64,000 nucleotides of DNA from Polyangiaceae bacterium (GCA_020633235.1 JACKEA010000003.1:310001-374000), one strand, 5' to 3'; shown: positions 35,573-45,021, counted from the stretch's first letter. Program-made: numbers and translations. Notes: generated by a model from the letters alone, not told the origin.

Positions 35573-36346
35573 CTACTTCAGCTTGTCCACGATCGACTTG
35601 CTGGACTCTTCCGACTCCTCGGCGTTGGCAGCAGCGACCTGCGCGGCGTTCTTGTTATCCTCCGAGATACCGTGCAGCTCGTACGCGAGCTTGGACGAGA
35701 GGTCCGCCACCTGGTCGTGCTCCGTCTGCAGACGAGTCCGTAGCGTTTCGGCCTGCGGCTTCGTCATGCTGGCGCTCTTGGCGGCGCCGTTGGCCTCGAG
35801 CCAGCCGACGGTGCGCTTGGGGCTCGCCCCCCAGCTCGCCAGCGCTGCGCTCACCTTCTGAACGGACGACGACAAGCGAGCCACGGCCGCGTCCGTGTCT
35901 TGCGCCTTCTGGGCCGCGCTCTGGAGCGCGCTGGCGCTCTGATCCATGGTCGCGAGCAGCACCAGGGCGCCCACGGCAACGGCGTCCTTGCTGCCCAGGC
36001 TCTGCACGTCACTCCGGATGGCGGCGACCAGCTTGGGGCTGAACTGGAAAGGCTTCTTGGCCTTGTGCGCGGCGTGGATCTCCGCCAGCACGCGGGCGCC
36101 CACGCGAGCCAGCGCGGCGCGCTGCGCAGCCGAAAGCTTCTTCTCCAGCGCGGACGCCTTGGCTGCGCGCAGGGCGGACAGCTTCAGCGCCGCGCGCGCG
36201 CCCTTCGCCTCCGCAAACGCGAGCTGGATGGCGAGAGCATGACTCTTCACGAACGCGCCGGGCTTCTTCTGCACGTTCAGCTTGGGGGCGGCCGCGGCCC
36301 CGGAAGCAAGCAACACACCCGACATGATCAGCCAAGCGAACCTCAT
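35573..36346 (-). CDS. Secreted Ala/Lys-rich helical protein
   Basis: 257 aa from ATG 36346 (AAGGTGG upstream). Signal peptide MRFAWLIMSGVLLASGAAAAPK. The rest is almost all alpha-helical (Ala, Lys, Ser, Gln rich, heptad-like runs such as LQSAAQKAQDTDAAVARLSSS), so a periplasmic coiled coil is likely. No catalytic motif. Function unknown. Confidence 0.7.
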   Translation of the reverse strand: MRFAWLIMSGVLLASGAAAAPKLNVQKKPGAFVKSHALAIQLAFAEAKGARAALKLSALRAAKASALEKKLSAAQRAALARVGARVLAEIHAAHKAKKPFQFSPKLVAAIRSDVQSLGSKDAVAVGALVLLATMDQSASALQSAAQKAQDTDAAVARLSSSVQKVSAALASWGASPKRTVGWLEANGAAKSASMTKPQAETLRTRLQTEHDQVADLSSKLAYELHGISEDNKNAAQVAAANAEESEESSKSIVDKLK

Positions 36347-36426
36347 CAGTGCCACCTTTCGACGTACCCCGAGCTTCGTCTTACGGAAGCACGGGGAGAG
36401 CTCCTTCCCCGGAATCTTCCTCTGGG

Positions 36427-36446
36427 TGTTGGTCCGCCGCGGAAAC
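36427..36446 (-). repeat. Dispersed intergenic palindromic element, copy 5
   Basis: Plus strand TGTTGGTCCGCCGCGGAAAC; reverse orientation, in the divergent space before the helicase gene. Confidence 0.55.
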
Positions 36447-36550
36447 GCCGCGAAAAGAGCGACGGCGTGCTGCGACGTTCGGGCGGCCCCACCCGTCGGT
36501 TTTCGATTTTTTCGTGAACTCGCCCCCGGTGGGGACGAACCCCACAAGCC

Positions 36551-37924
36551 ATGTCACCGCCCGAAATTCGGCTGCGCTTCGATCGCGGCACGTTGCTCCT
36601 CGACGGCAGCGCTCCGGCCGCCGAGATGGAAGCGCTCCCTGGAGTGCTGTGGGACCCGCGCGTCGGCGCCTTTCGCGCGCCGGCCCATCGACACCCGGAG
36701 CTGTGCGCCGCGATCGTCGCGCGGCGGCTTTCGCTCCAGGACGACGTGCTCGCGATCGACACGCTCGAATGTCAACGTCCCGAGCTCAGGCCGTACCAGA
36801 AGAGCGCGCTGCTGTCGTGGCACCTCGCAGAGCGGCGCGGCGTCGTGGTGCTGCCCACCGGCGCGGGCAAGACCCGCGTCGCCATCGCGGCGCTCTCGGA
36901 TCTGGGCGCTTCGGCGCTGTGCATCGCTCCCACGCGCGCGCTCATGCACCAGTGGCACGACGAGATCGCCAAGGTGTACGCCGGCCCCATCGGCGTGTTG
37001 GGCGATGGCCACAAGAGCGTGCTGCCCATCACCGTGGCCACCTTCGAAAGTGCGCTCCGCGCCATGCCCCGCATCGGACATCGCTTCGGCCTGCTGGTCG
37101 TGGACGAAGCCCACCACGCCGGCGGCTATTTGCGGGAAGAAGCCCTGGAGATGTGCGCGGCCCCGGCGCGTCTGGGTCTCACGGCCACGCCGCCGGACAA
37201 CAGCGAGGTGCTCTGCCGCTTGGTGGGCCCCACGGTGGAGCAACTGGGCGTGCACGATCTCGCCGGGCGCTACCTGGCGGACTTCGAGATCTTCGTGCTC
37301 CGCCTTTCCTTGGACCTGGACGAGCGACGTCGCTACGAGGCAGACCAAGAGATCTTTCGCGACATCTTCCGGCAGTTCCGGGAGCTCATGCCCGCCGGCA
37401 GCTGGGCGGACTTCACCCGCGTCGCGTCGCGCACCCAGGACGGGCGGGACGCGCTGGCAGCGTGGCGCCGCATGCGCACCCTGGTGGCCTGGACGCGGGG
37501 CAAGTCTCGCGCCGTGCGCGAGCTCTTGCGCGACAGCTGGGACTGTCGCGTGCTGGTGTTCACGGCGGACAATCGCACCGCTTATGCCATCGCTCGCGAG
37601 CACCTGATCATGCCCATCACCTGTGACATCAAGAAGCGGGAGCGCGAGAGCGCGCTGACCGCCTTTCGCGAGGGTCGGCTGCGCGCGTTGGTGAGCGCCC
37701 GGGTCTTGAACGAGGGCATCGACGTGCCCGACGCAGACGTCGCCATCATCGTGGGCGGCACCCAGGGCGAGCGGGAGCACGTGCAGCGCATCGGCCGCCT
37801 GCTCCGGCCGCGCCCCGGCAAGCGCGCTCGCGTGTACGAGCTGGTCACGCTGTCCACCGCGGAAGCGCGCCAATCGAGTGAAAGGAGGAAGAGCCTTGTT
37901 GCCCCGTTCGGCTTTGGCCTGTGA
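36551..37924 (+). CDS. XPB/Rad25-like superfamily 2 DNA helicase
   Basis: 457 aa. N-terminal damage-recognition-like segment, then helicase domain 1 with QKSALLSWHL, Walker A LPTGAGKTRVAIAAL (about 97-111), Walker B VVDEAHHAGG, TATPP, and helicase domain 2 with VLVFTADNRTAYAI, SARVLNEGIDVP and HVQRIGRLLRP (motif VI). The short, compact XPB type is found in archaea and some bacteria. The 3' end overlaps the nuclease gene by 29 bp. Together they resemble the archaeal XPB-Bax1 helicase-nuclease pair used in nucleotide excision repair. Confidence 0.88.
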   Translation: MSPPEIRLRFDRGTLLLDGSAPAAEMEALPGVLWDPRVGAFRAPAHRHPELCAAIVARRLSLQDDVLAIDTLECQRPELRPYQKSALLSWHLAERRGVVVLPTGAGKTRVAIAALSDLGASALCIAPTRALMHQWHDEIAKVYAGPIGVLGDGHKSVLPITVATFESALRAMPRIGHRFGLLVVDEAHHAGGYLREEALEMCAAPARLGLTATPPDNSEVLCRLVGPTVEQLGVHDLAGRYLADFEIFVLRLSLDLDERRRYEADQEIFRDIFRQFRELMPAGSWADFTRVASRTQDGRDALAAWRRMRTLVAWTRGKSRAVRELLRDSWDCRVLVFTADNRTAYAIAREHLIMPITCDIKKRERESALTAFREGRLRALVSARVLNEGIDVPDADVAIIVGGTQGEREHVQRIGRLLRPRPGKRARVYELVTLSTAEARQSSERRKSLVAPFGFGL

Positions 37925-39026
37925 AACCGTCGGCTCCGAGCTCTTCCCGCGTTGGCTGTCGGAGCGGGACGAGCCCTGGCTCGCTGCCCTGCTCGACGAG
38001 CACGCGCGATACACCGGCGAGCGCCGCGCGGAGCTGGCGGCGCGGCTGCGGGAGCCCCTCTCCCCCGCGCCCCCGAAAAAGAAGCTGGAGGCCGTCGCCT
38101 GCGTGCTCGAGAAGATGACGCACGATCGCACCGAGGCCGCCGTGCCCCCGGTGGACGCGCGACGCCTGGTGTTCGAAGCCGCCGCGCGCCACGGGCAGGC
38201 AGCGCTCGCGAAGGTCTCGGAAGAGCTCGGCATCGGGGAGGACCAGCTCGCGGGCTCGCTGTTCGCGGACCTGCCCAGTGAGCGTCGCGTGCGGCCGTTG
38301 CCCACGGAGCTCACGCCAGGGCAGCTCTCGCGGATCACGAACCAAGAGCTCGCTGGCTCGCTCCTGGCGCGCAGCACTCGCGTGAGCGCGGAGCTCGTGG
38401 GTCATGCGCGGCAGGTGGTGCGCCACGCCCAGCGCGTCGGCCTCTTGTGCGTGGCGACGGAAGCCCAACGCGACGCCGTGCGCCTGGAGGTGTCCGGCCC
38501 CCTCGCCCTCTTCCGCCACACCCGGGTCTACGGTCGCGCCCTCGCCTCCCTGGTGCCGCGCCTCGCCTGGTGCGACAGCTTTCGTCTGGTTGCGGACGTG
38601 GATCTGGGAAACGCCGACCCGCAGCAGCTCCTCCTCACCCAAAGCGATCCCATCTTCGTCTCCGGCGTGCCGCCCCCCTTCGAGAGCCCGCTGGAAGAGC
38701 GCTTCGTGCGCGACATGTGCCGAGCCAGCAAGAGCTGGGACATCGTGCGGGAGCCCACGGCGCTGTCCATCGGCGGCCGTCTGGTGTTCCCCGACTTCGA
38801 GCTCCGCCACCGCAAAGACGACAGCCGCCGAGTGCTCGTTGAGATCGTCGGCTACTGGACGCCGGAGTACCTGCAAGAAAAGCTGCGCGCCATTGGGGAG
38901 CGCAGCTGGATCCTGTGCGCCAGTGAACGCCGTGGCTCCGCCGACCGGAGCTTCCCCGGCGCCGAACGCATCCTCTGGTTCAAGGGCCGGATCGATCCGC
39001 GGGCCGTGCTGGAGCGACTGGGGTAG
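37896..39026 (+). CDS. DUF790/Bax1-like nuclease
   Basis: 376 aa from TTG 37896, chosen because AAAGGAGG lies seven bases upstream; a GTG at 37878 is less likely as it precedes that site. The N-terminal part is helical. The C-terminal 130 residues carry a PD-(D/E)XK-like core: PLEERFVRDM, PDFELRHR and VLVEIVGYW. DUF790 proteins pair with XPB helicases; the archaeal member Bax1 cuts DNA at the bubble edge. Overlap with the helicase gene supports a complex. Confidence 0.85.
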   Translation: MLPRSALACETVGSELFPRWLSERDEPWLAALLDEHARYTGERRAELAARLREPLSPAPPKKKLEAVACVLEKMTHDRTEAAVPPVDARRLVFEAAARHGQAALAKVSEELGIGEDQLAGSLFADLPSERRVRPLPTELTPGQLSRITNQELAGSLLARSTRVSAELVGHARQVVRHAQRVGLLCVATEAQRDAVRLEVSGPLALFRHTRVYGRALASLVPRLAWCDSFRLVADVDLGNADPQQLLLTQSDPIFVSGVPPPFESPLEERFVRDMCRASKSWDIVREPTALSIGGRLVFPDFELRHRKDDSRRVLVEIVGYWTPEYLQEKLRAIGERSWILCASERRGSADRSFPGAERILWFKGRIDPRAVLERLG

Positions 39027-39029
39027 CGC

Positions 39030-39944
39030 CTACTCCACACTTGGCGCCGCGTCTGCCGGCACGCCGCCATCCGCCACGGACTCAGGAACAGCGGGCGGCG
39101 GCGCCTCGACCGGTGGAGCAGACGCGTCAACGGGCTCGGTTTTCTGCGCCTCTTCCAGCGTGAAGCCCGCGTGACCGCCGAAGGTGATCCGTCGCAGCAA
39201 TCCCACGAAGTCAGGCAACGTTGCGTCGAAGTCCGAGGGTACACCAATGTACTCGGCGAGCAGCAGGATGGGGAACTTGTCGCGCACTCGGCCACTGACT
39301 CTCTCCTCGAGACCCGTGCGCGCGAGCACGATCATGACCCTCGCTTCCACCGCCTTGGGGTCCACCCTCAGCCGGTCGACGTTCGAAACATCGACCACCA
39401 CGGCGTAGGCATCTCTTCCTGCTAGCTTGCCGTTCATCGAACGTACGACCTTCGCGGCGTAGCGCTGTTCGTTGTTGGTTTCGTAGAGTGATCCCTCCAG
39501 CTCCACGGTTCGGTAGCCGCCGCCGGAAATGCCTGACACGATTCCGTCCATCAGGACCCGCAACTCCTTGTCGCGTAGTCGCTGCTCAATCGGCACGGTG
39601 CGGAGCCAGACTACAGCTGTGGTGCGGCGATGGGTGAAGCGAAGGTCGAAGAGCGGGACGGTGCCCACGTCATCCGATTTCCCGTCTCCGTTGACGTCCA
39701 AGTACAGGGTGGCCTCGTAGTCGTCGCCGGTCTTGGGCACGAGCCCGTGGCCGCGATCGTAGAAGTTGTCGAGTTGCCAGTCGTCGGGCATGAGGAGCTG
39801 CCGCGCTTCATCCGAGTAGCGTACCGAGTAGGGGTACTCGGGGTGCTGGTAGCCGAGCTTCCCAAACTCCCCCACGCCGGAATGGCAGGCGTACGCCAAG
39901 GCGGCGGCTACAACGCAGTGGGCGACGGTGCGCGGTTTGATCAT
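39030..39944 (-). CDS. Secreted/lipid-anchored protein, function unknown
   Basis: 304 aa. Hydrophobic N-terminus AHCVVAAALAYACHSG, which is near a lipobox (AYAC, imperfect). The mature part includes LDVNGDGKSDDVG, an EF-like Ca-binding loop, and a conserved-looking beta region, and ends in a Pro/Ala/Glu tail. No enzymatic motif seen. It converges on the DUF790 gene with four bases between stops. Confidence 0.65.
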   Translation of the reverse strand: MIKPRTVAHCVVAAALAYACHSGVGEFGKLGYQHPEYPYSVRYSDEARQLLMPDDWQLDNFYDRGHGLVPKTGDDYEATLYLDVNGDGKSDDVGTVPLFDLRFTHRRTTAVVWLRTVPIEQRLRDKELRVLMDGIVSGISGGGYRTVELEGSLYETNNEQRYAAKVVRSMNGKLAGRDAYAVVVDVSNVDRLRVDPKAVEARVMIVLARTGLEERVSGRVRDKFPILLLAEYIGVPSDFDATLPDFVGLLRRITFGGHAGFTLEEAQKTEPVDASAPPVEAPPPAVPESVADGGVPADAAPSVE

Positions 39945-40001
39945 GACGCTACGCTAGTACAATCCGTGCGTCCGCCGCGCGACGGGGATCACCCCGCCGC
40001 G

Positions 40002-40020
40002 TTGTGCAGAACTTGCACAA
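40002..40020. promoter_or_regulatory. Inverted repeat in a divergent promoter region
   Basis: TTGTGCA-GAACT-TGCACAA, 7-bp arms. Lies between two divergently transcribed lipoprotein genes; candidate operator. Confidence 0.4.
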
Positions 40021-40028
40021 GTTGTCAG

Positions 40029-40048
40029 GCGGTGTTGCACAACACGCC
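40029..40048. promoter_or_regulatory. Second inverted repeat in the same divergent region
   Basis: GGCGGTGTTG-CA-CAACACGCC, near-perfect with one bulged G; shares the TTGCACAA core with the previous site, so both may bind the same regulator. Confidence 0.4.
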
Positions 40049-40182
40049 GCTCGACCGCCTGACGCCACTGAAGGCATGGGCCGATCCTGAGCGGAGGGAC
40101 TCGGCATCCCGCAACGGCCTGGAATTCCAATGGTGTGACTACAGATCCAGCCAAGGAACCATAGCCGCGCTACGCTGATCGG

Positions 40183-41172
40183 ATGCGCCGGCTCGGCATC
40201 TTCTGGGTGATCGCGGTCCTGTCCCTCGCTTGCTCCTCACGCTCCACCACCCGCAGCGCGACTCCGGACGCGGGCGGCAGCTCGGGAACCGACTCGGGCT
40301 CCGGAGGCACCGCCGGCGGCGACGCCGCGGTGACGTGCGACGCGCCATCGCAGTGCATCCAGCCACCGCCGAGCGGCTGGCAAGGCCCCATCGCGCTCTA
40401 CACGGGCGCCCCCAACACGTCGCCCGCCTGCCCGCTGGACTACCCCGACCCCGCCTTCACGGCCCACGGCGATCCGACCGGCGCACCGGCGACCTGCAGC
40501 GCCTGCACCTGCAGTTCCAATCAAGTGTCGTGCAGCCTCAGCGTCATCTACAAGAACGCGCCCTGCGCCGGCACGCCCACGACCACCAGCACCCAACCCA
40601 TCAAGGCCGGGGAGTGCGTCGCACTACCCACCAGCGTGGCGCCGGGTTCCGTTACGGTCAGCGGCTTCGCGGCACCGACGGGCACATGCGCGCCATCGGG
40701 CGGGAGCGCGAGCACCGATACGCCAGCCTGGGGCACGGACGTGCTCGGCTGCAGCATTGCTCCTCCACAGTGCGCCGGCGGCGTGTGCGTGCCGGAGCCC
40801 AGTGGCGGCTTCGAGCCGAACGTGTGCGTGTGGCAAGAGGGCGACCTCGGTTGCCCCGCCGGGCTGTATCCGAAGAAGCGCGTCTTCTACAAGTCGTTCG
40901 CCGACACGCGCGGCTGCACGCCGTGTGCCTGCGCACCCATGGTCGGCGCCCAGTGCGCCGACGGCACCGTGGGGTTCTACCCGAAGGATGGCTGCGTCAA
41001 CGCCGCCTCCCCGATCCTGGCATTGGGTAGCTGCACGGACGCGGACGTCTCGACGACGGAGGCCCTGAAGCTCAACGGCGTGAGCGTGAAGGCCGGCACC
41101 TGCGCCGAGAGCGGCGGCGACCCCAGCGGCAGCGTGGATGGCGGCGATCCCATCACCGTTTGCTGTCGCTGA
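40183..41172 (+). CDS. Cys-rich lipoprotein with Ser/Gly linker
   Basis: 329 aa. Signal MRRLGIFWVIAVLSLAC with lipobox SLAC, a Ser/Gly/Asp linker to about residue 50, then a domain with about 20 Cys residues in spaced pairs (CSACTCSSNQVSC, CTPCACAPM, ending CCR). Pattern matches secreted disulfide-rich proteins common in myxobacteria. Function unknown. Confidence 0.72.
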   Translation: MRRLGIFWVIAVLSLACSSRSTTRSATPDAGGSSGTDSGSGGTAGGDAAVTCDAPSQCIQPPPSGWQGPIALYTGAPNTSPACPLDYPDPAFTAHGDPTGAPATCSACTCSSNQVSCSLSVIYKNAPCAGTPTTTSTQPIKAGECVALPTSVAPGSVTVSGFAAPTGTCAPSGGSASTDTPAWGTDVLGCSIAPPQCAGGVCVPEPSGGFEPNVCVWQEGDLGCPAGLYPKKRVFYKSFADTRGCTPCACAPMVGAQCADGTVGFYPKDGCVNAASPILALGSCTDADVSTTEALKLNGVSVKAGTCAESGGDPSGSVDGGDPITVCCR

Positions 41173-41557
41173 AAGGGCCTGCGCGGCTCGGCGTGCCCTC
41201 GCTCCCGCAATTGAGCCCGGTGCTTCTTTGACGAACACGCAGAAGGCGTTCAAGAGAGGTGTCGCCGTTCAGATGCGGGACCTTCGCCAGCGAATGGGAC
41301 GCGCGCAGCGCTGGCGCGAGCTCCCCGAATAAAATCGCGACGCGATGTCGAATTCAGTGGACAGGATTTCGGGCGCGCAATGCCTCGCCACTGCGTCTCG
41401 CGTCACGATGCGCGCAGGGGCGCACGTCCGCGCGCGCTGAGCGCGTTTCGGTTCGGTTTCGATTTCCAAGGCATCCCGCGCTCTGAACGCGCAGCAGCGA
41501 GGCGCTGAAAGAGCCAAAATTTCGCGTGGTATGTCGATGAGAACCCAAGGGGGACTC
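41173..41557. other. 385-bp intergenic region before the HNH gene
   Basis: No convincing gene. An AT-richer stretch (about 41515-41545) next to the HNH start could hold its promoter. Confidence 0.5.
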
Positions 41558-42742
41558 ATGTCGAACCAGAACCACGAACGTCACGAATCCCAATCGCCAA
41601 GCGAGCTCGATGCACTCTCGAACGACGCGCTTTGGCAAAGTACGCTGACGGCGAACGCCGCTCGTCGCCGTGCTATCGCACGACTTCTAATGCATCTCGC
41701 GCTCATCGAAGAGCGACGGCTGCACCTGGTGCGCGGCTACTCGTCGCTCTACGATCTGTGCGTGCGCTGGCTCGGGATGAGCGAGGGGCAGGCGCATCGC
41801 AGCGTCTCCGGCGCGCACGCGGCGAAGTGCTTTCCCCTCGCGCTGGAGATGATCGCGGATGGCCGCTTGCACCTCACCGGTCTTTCGCTCATCGCCAAGC
41901 GCCTCACGCCCGAGAATCACGCTCAGCTGCTCGAAGACGTGGCGGGAAAGACCAAAGCCGAGATCTTGATCGTGCTCGCCCGCTGGTTTCCGAAGCCGGA
42001 CGTTCCGGATCGCGTGGAGCCGGTGTCGGGCGGGTCGCACCCTTCCGAACAAGGCAGTTTGGGCCTGGACGGCGCGCCGCGTTCCCGCGTGGAGCCGCTG
42101 TCGGAGGGGCGCTTTCTCGTGCATTTCAGCGGCAGCGCGGAGCTGAAGGGCAAGCTCGAGCACGCCCAAAACTTGATGAGCCACGTGAGCCGGAAGCTCG
42201 AGGTCGTCTTCGAACGTGCCCTTGACGCGCTGATTCGCGAACTCGAGAACAAGCAGTGGGGCAAGTCCGACCACCCTCGCCGCTCCGGGGGTCGCAAGGA
42301 CCGAAGGCCAAGCCGTGCGGACAAACGGGAGGTCTACGAACGCGATGGAGCGCAGTGCAGCTACGTGTCTCCGTCGGGCACCCGCTGCACGGCGCGCGCG
42401 TTCCTTCAATACGACCACGTCGACCCGCGCGGCAAGGGTGGCGGCGGCGAAGCGCGCAACGGTCGCCTGCTGTGCGCCGCACATAACGATCTCCACGCAC
42501 GACAAGCCTACGGGAGCGAAATCATCGACGAGAAGGTCCGCCGCGCCCGATCAAGGGCGGAGCAGGGTGGCGCGGCTCAGACTGCGACGGACAAGTTCGA
42601 CAAGCTCCGCGCGGCGCTCGTCACCATGGGCTTCAAGAAAGCCGAGTGTTGCAAGGTGGTCGCGACGCTCGGCACAGAGGCGGAACGCTTGCCCTTGGAC
42701 CAGCTGATCCGCGAGGCCCTACTCAGACTCACGCCGCGCTGA
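41558..42742 (+). CDS. HNH endonuclease-domain protein
   Basis: 394 aa from ATG 41558 (AAGGGGG upstream). N-terminal two thirds are a helical DUF222-like region. The HNH core is at about 275-320: ERDGAQCSYVS, CTARAFLQYDHVDPRGKGG and RLLCAAHNDLHA (paired Cys, His-Asp-His, Asn-His). The C-terminal 60 residues resemble a RuvA-C/UBA-like helix bundle. Similar HNH proteins are multi-copy in myxobacteria; role in mobility or defence is not known. A TCGCCAG hairpin follows the stop. Confidence 0.78.
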   Translation: MSNQNHERHESQSPSELDALSNDALWQSTLTANAARRRAIARLLMHLALIEERRLHLVRGYSSLYDLCVRWLGMSEGQAHRSVSGAHAAKCFPLALEMIADGRLHLTGLSLIAKRLTPENHAQLLEDVAGKTKAEILIVLARWFPKPDVPDRVEPVSGGSHPSEQGSLGLDGAPRSRVEPLSEGRFLVHFSGSAELKGKLEHAQNLMSHVSRKLEVVFERALDALIRELENKQWGKSDHPRRSGGRKDRRPSRADKREVYERDGAQCSYVSPSGTRCTARAFLQYDHVDPRGKGGGGEARNGRLLCAAHNDLHARQAYGSEIIDEKVRRARSRAEQGGAAQTATDKFDKLRAALVTMGFKKAECCKVVATLGTEAERLPLDQLIREALLRLTPR

Positions 42743-42744
42743 GC

Positions 42745-42764
42745 TCGCCAGCCTTCCCTGGCGA
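42745..42764 (+). terminator. Hairpin after the HNH gene
   Basis: TCGCCAG-CCTTCC-CTGGCGA, 7-bp perfect arms, 3 bp past the stop; no T-tract. Confidence 0.5.
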
Positions 42765-42929
42765 ATGTCGTCCGTAGTTCCGCGCAGGGGGGACGCTTCG
42801 GCCCTTTGCCGCGCCGGACCAGAAAAACCATGACCCAGTCGAATGGCACGTCCCTCTGCGCGCTCCGTCATCGCATTCGAGCACCCACAAATGCGTGAGG
42901 AGAGCCCAACAGAAGACGGAAGCTTTCGA

Positions 42930-43583
42930 TCAGTAGTCGAAGCCCAGCACACCGAAGCCCACCACGTTCAGAGCGATGCCAACGGCGTACATGCTGGAAA
43001 CGGCGATGACCTTGCTGCGAAGCTTCTTGGCGGCCATCACGAGCAGGGCGGCCACGTAGAAGTGGAAGTAGCCGAACAGGAAGATGAGCCACACGCCGAA
43101 AAAGCTCCTGTTCCAGAAGGGGTACTCCCAGATCAGAAGGCCGGCGCGGTTCAGGTACACCTCCACGAACACGCAGAAGGCGGAGTAGCCGATGGCCCAG
43201 AACCAGCGATTGGGGATGCCCAAGATGCGCACCTTCGGATCTTCGTGAACGCTGTTCGCGTAGATGATGCCGGAGATCGCGAACATGAACATGATCTCGA
43301 TGTTCCAGCCCACCATGGTCCGAAGCGCCGTTTCACCGGGCGCGGTCCACAACGCGGAGCGCCCGGTGATGGCGAGCACCCAACCGTTGAGGGTCTCGTT
43401 CACGAAGTCCATGCCGAGCACGGTGAGCCCCGCCAGCACCGCGTTCCAATCGCGCGAGGCGCGCGCCTTTCTGATCTCGCTGGTGTAGATGTAGAAGACG
43501 ATCGCCAGAAGCGGGATGACGTACCACTTCAACGTGGAAAGATCGCGGAGGCCGGTGAGCGCCCGGATGCTGGCTTCGGTCAT
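42930..43583 (-). CDS. Integral membrane protein, unknown function
   Basis: 217 aa with about six hydrophobic segments (WYVIPLLAIVFYIYT, MVGWNIEIMFMFAISGIIYA, FFGVWLIFLFGYFHFYVAALL and others) and few charged residues between. No signal peptide, no recognised motif. Inner-membrane placement expected. Confidence 0.7.
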   Translation of the reverse strand: MTEASIRALTGLRDLSTLKWYVIPLLAIVFYIYTSEIRKARASRDWNAVLAGLTVLGMDFVNETLNGWVLAITGRSALWTAPGETALRTMVGWNIEIMFMFAISGIIYANSVHEDPKVRILGIPNRWFWAIGYSAFCVFVEVYLNRAGLLIWEYPFWNRSFFGVWLIFLFGYFHFYVAALLVMAAKKLRSKVIAVSSMYAVGIALNVVGFGVLGFDY

Positions 43584-43600
43584 GGCACGGGGAAAGGTTA

Positions 43601-43621
43601 GTCCCGCGGCGGCCGGCCAAC
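43601..43621 (+). repeat. Dispersed intergenic palindromic element, weak copy
   Basis: GTCCCGCGGCGGCCGGCC then AA; diverged core, between divergent genes. Confidence 0.3.
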
Positions 43622-43669
43622 GAGGCGCGTGCCGTTCCTCGATGATCGATGTAACCTCCGAAGCCGTAG

Positions 43670-44515
43670 ATGAGCGACTATCGAGACGACCGCCCTGCGC
43701 TCAGGGATCGCATTCGGGTGCTGGAGGGCGAGCTGGAACGGACGCGTGGCGAGCTGTCGGAAGCGCAGGCGGAGATCGAGAGCCTGAAGGAGCGCGCGGC
43801 CGAGGCTGATTCACTCTTTCAGGAGAACGCGCGACTCTCGGTGTCGTTGAAAAAGCTGGAACGAAAGAAGAAGGGGCCGCAAAACCCCATGAAGGTCATG
43901 GGGCCGGTCATGGTGGTGGGAATCGTGCTCGCGGGCGGCGCGGTTCCATTGATGGCCCTGTGCTCCGGGCGATCGTCCAGCAAGGCGAGCACGCCCAAGG
44001 TCGCGCTCCCGCCAAAGGCGAAGGCCAAACCCACTGCCACGCCCCAGCCGCCCCCGAAACCTCCTGCCACGCGCTCCTCCAGCTGTCGCTGTCCGGCCGG
44101 GGACGCGGGGGCGGAGCAGGTGCTCACGGTGGCCGCCAACGGCTCCATGTCTTTCGGCGGCGACCGCACCTACTTTGCCGAGTTCGCCATGGACGACGAA
44201 ACCACGGCGGTCTCCCTCGCCGCCGGACGCGAAACGGTACCGCCATCGCGCGTGGAAGGCGGCAAGCTGCACATGTTGATGGCTTGCGCCGCGGATCGCG
44301 TGGTGTTCGCGCAGGGCCAACGCATCACGGCCTGGGATCTACAAACCGGCGACGCCCTGTGGAACACGACCTTGCCGGAGCCCGTCGGTAGCTCCGTCAA
44401 CGGCGCGCTCAGCGCGGAGTGCAGCGCGATCGCCGTGAAGAAGGGGCGCGTGATGGTGCCGACTCCCGGCGGGACTCTGAGCGTCTCCCTCGAAGACGGC
44501 TCGCGCAAGCCCTGA
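43670..44515 (+). CDS. Membrane-anchored coiled-coil protein with beta-propeller-like tail
   Basis: 281 aa. Residues 10-68 are a coiled coil (RIRVLEGELERTRGELSEAQ), followed by one membrane segment (VMVVGIVLAGGAVPLMAL), a Pro/Lys linker with Cys pair (CRCPAG), and a 130-residue beta domain with VFAQGQRITAWDLQTGDALW, a PQQ-repeat-like blade. Cytoplasmic coil with periplasmic sensing domain is a reasonable model. Function unknown. Confidence 0.65.
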   Translation: MSDYRDDRPALRDRIRVLEGELERTRGELSEAQAEIESLKERAAEADSLFQENARLSVSLKKLERKKKGPQNPMKVMGPVMVVGIVLAGGAVPLMALCSGRSSSKASTPKVALPPKAKAKPTATPQPPPKPPATRSSSCRCPAGDAGAEQVLTVAANGSMSFGGDRTYFAEFAMDDETTAVSLAAGRETVPPSRVEGGKLHMLMACAADRVVFAQGQRITAWDLQTGDALWNTTLPEPVGSSVNGALSAECSAIAVKKGRVMVPTPGGTLSVSLEDGSRKP

Positions 44516-44518
44516 CCA

Positions 44519-44542
44519 TTGTTGTCGGTGCGCCGCGGTCAC
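44519..44542 (-). repeat. Dispersed intergenic palindromic element, copy 6
   Basis: Plus strand TTGTTGTCGGTGCG then CCGCGGTCAC; reverse orientation, three bases after a stop codon. Confidence 0.45.
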
Positions 44543-44632
44543 GGCGCGTTGCAGGCCTGTGCGTCCTGGTGACGAATGCAGAGCGTCGCGTCGTCCTTGG
44601 ACACCCGCACGCACCCGGCCCATACTCTGCGC

Positions 44633-44995
44633 ATGCGATGGTGGACGCTGACCCTGTGCTCGGGCGTCTTGGCGTGTAGCTCCACTCCAAGCGCTCCGAA
44701 TCCCAACGACGCCCCGGCGGCCCCTGCGGCCCCCGCGGCCCAGGCCGCGGCACGGGTCATCGGCAAGCTCCAGACCCGCGACGAGACATTGATCATGACG
44801 TCCACCGCGGAGGGTGTGCGCTTCGGCGTCACCCGCAACGACGGACAGGTGGTGCTGCAAGGCGGCGACGAGGCGGAGCTGCGTCGAGCGCACCCGGAGC
44901 TGTTCGGCTTGTTCAAGAACGCGACGGCGAAGTCCTTCGTGGATGCGCGGCTGGACGTTCGTCCGAAGCCGCCGGACGTCGGGACGCCCCGCTAG
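44633..44995 (+). CDS. Small lipoprotein
   Basis: 120 aa from ATG 44633. Signal MRWWTLTLCSGVLAC with lipobox VLAC, Pro/Ala linker, then a 75-residue globular part. No family recognised. Confidence 0.6.
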   Translation: MRWWTLTLCSGVLACSSTPSAPNPNDAPAAPAAPAAQAAARVIGKLQTRDETLIMTSTAEGVRFGVTRNDGQVVLQGGDEAELRRAHPELFGLFKNATAKSFVDARLDVRPKPPDVGTPR

Positions 44996-45021
44996 CTTCC
45001 GCGACGTCCAGGGCGCCGCGA

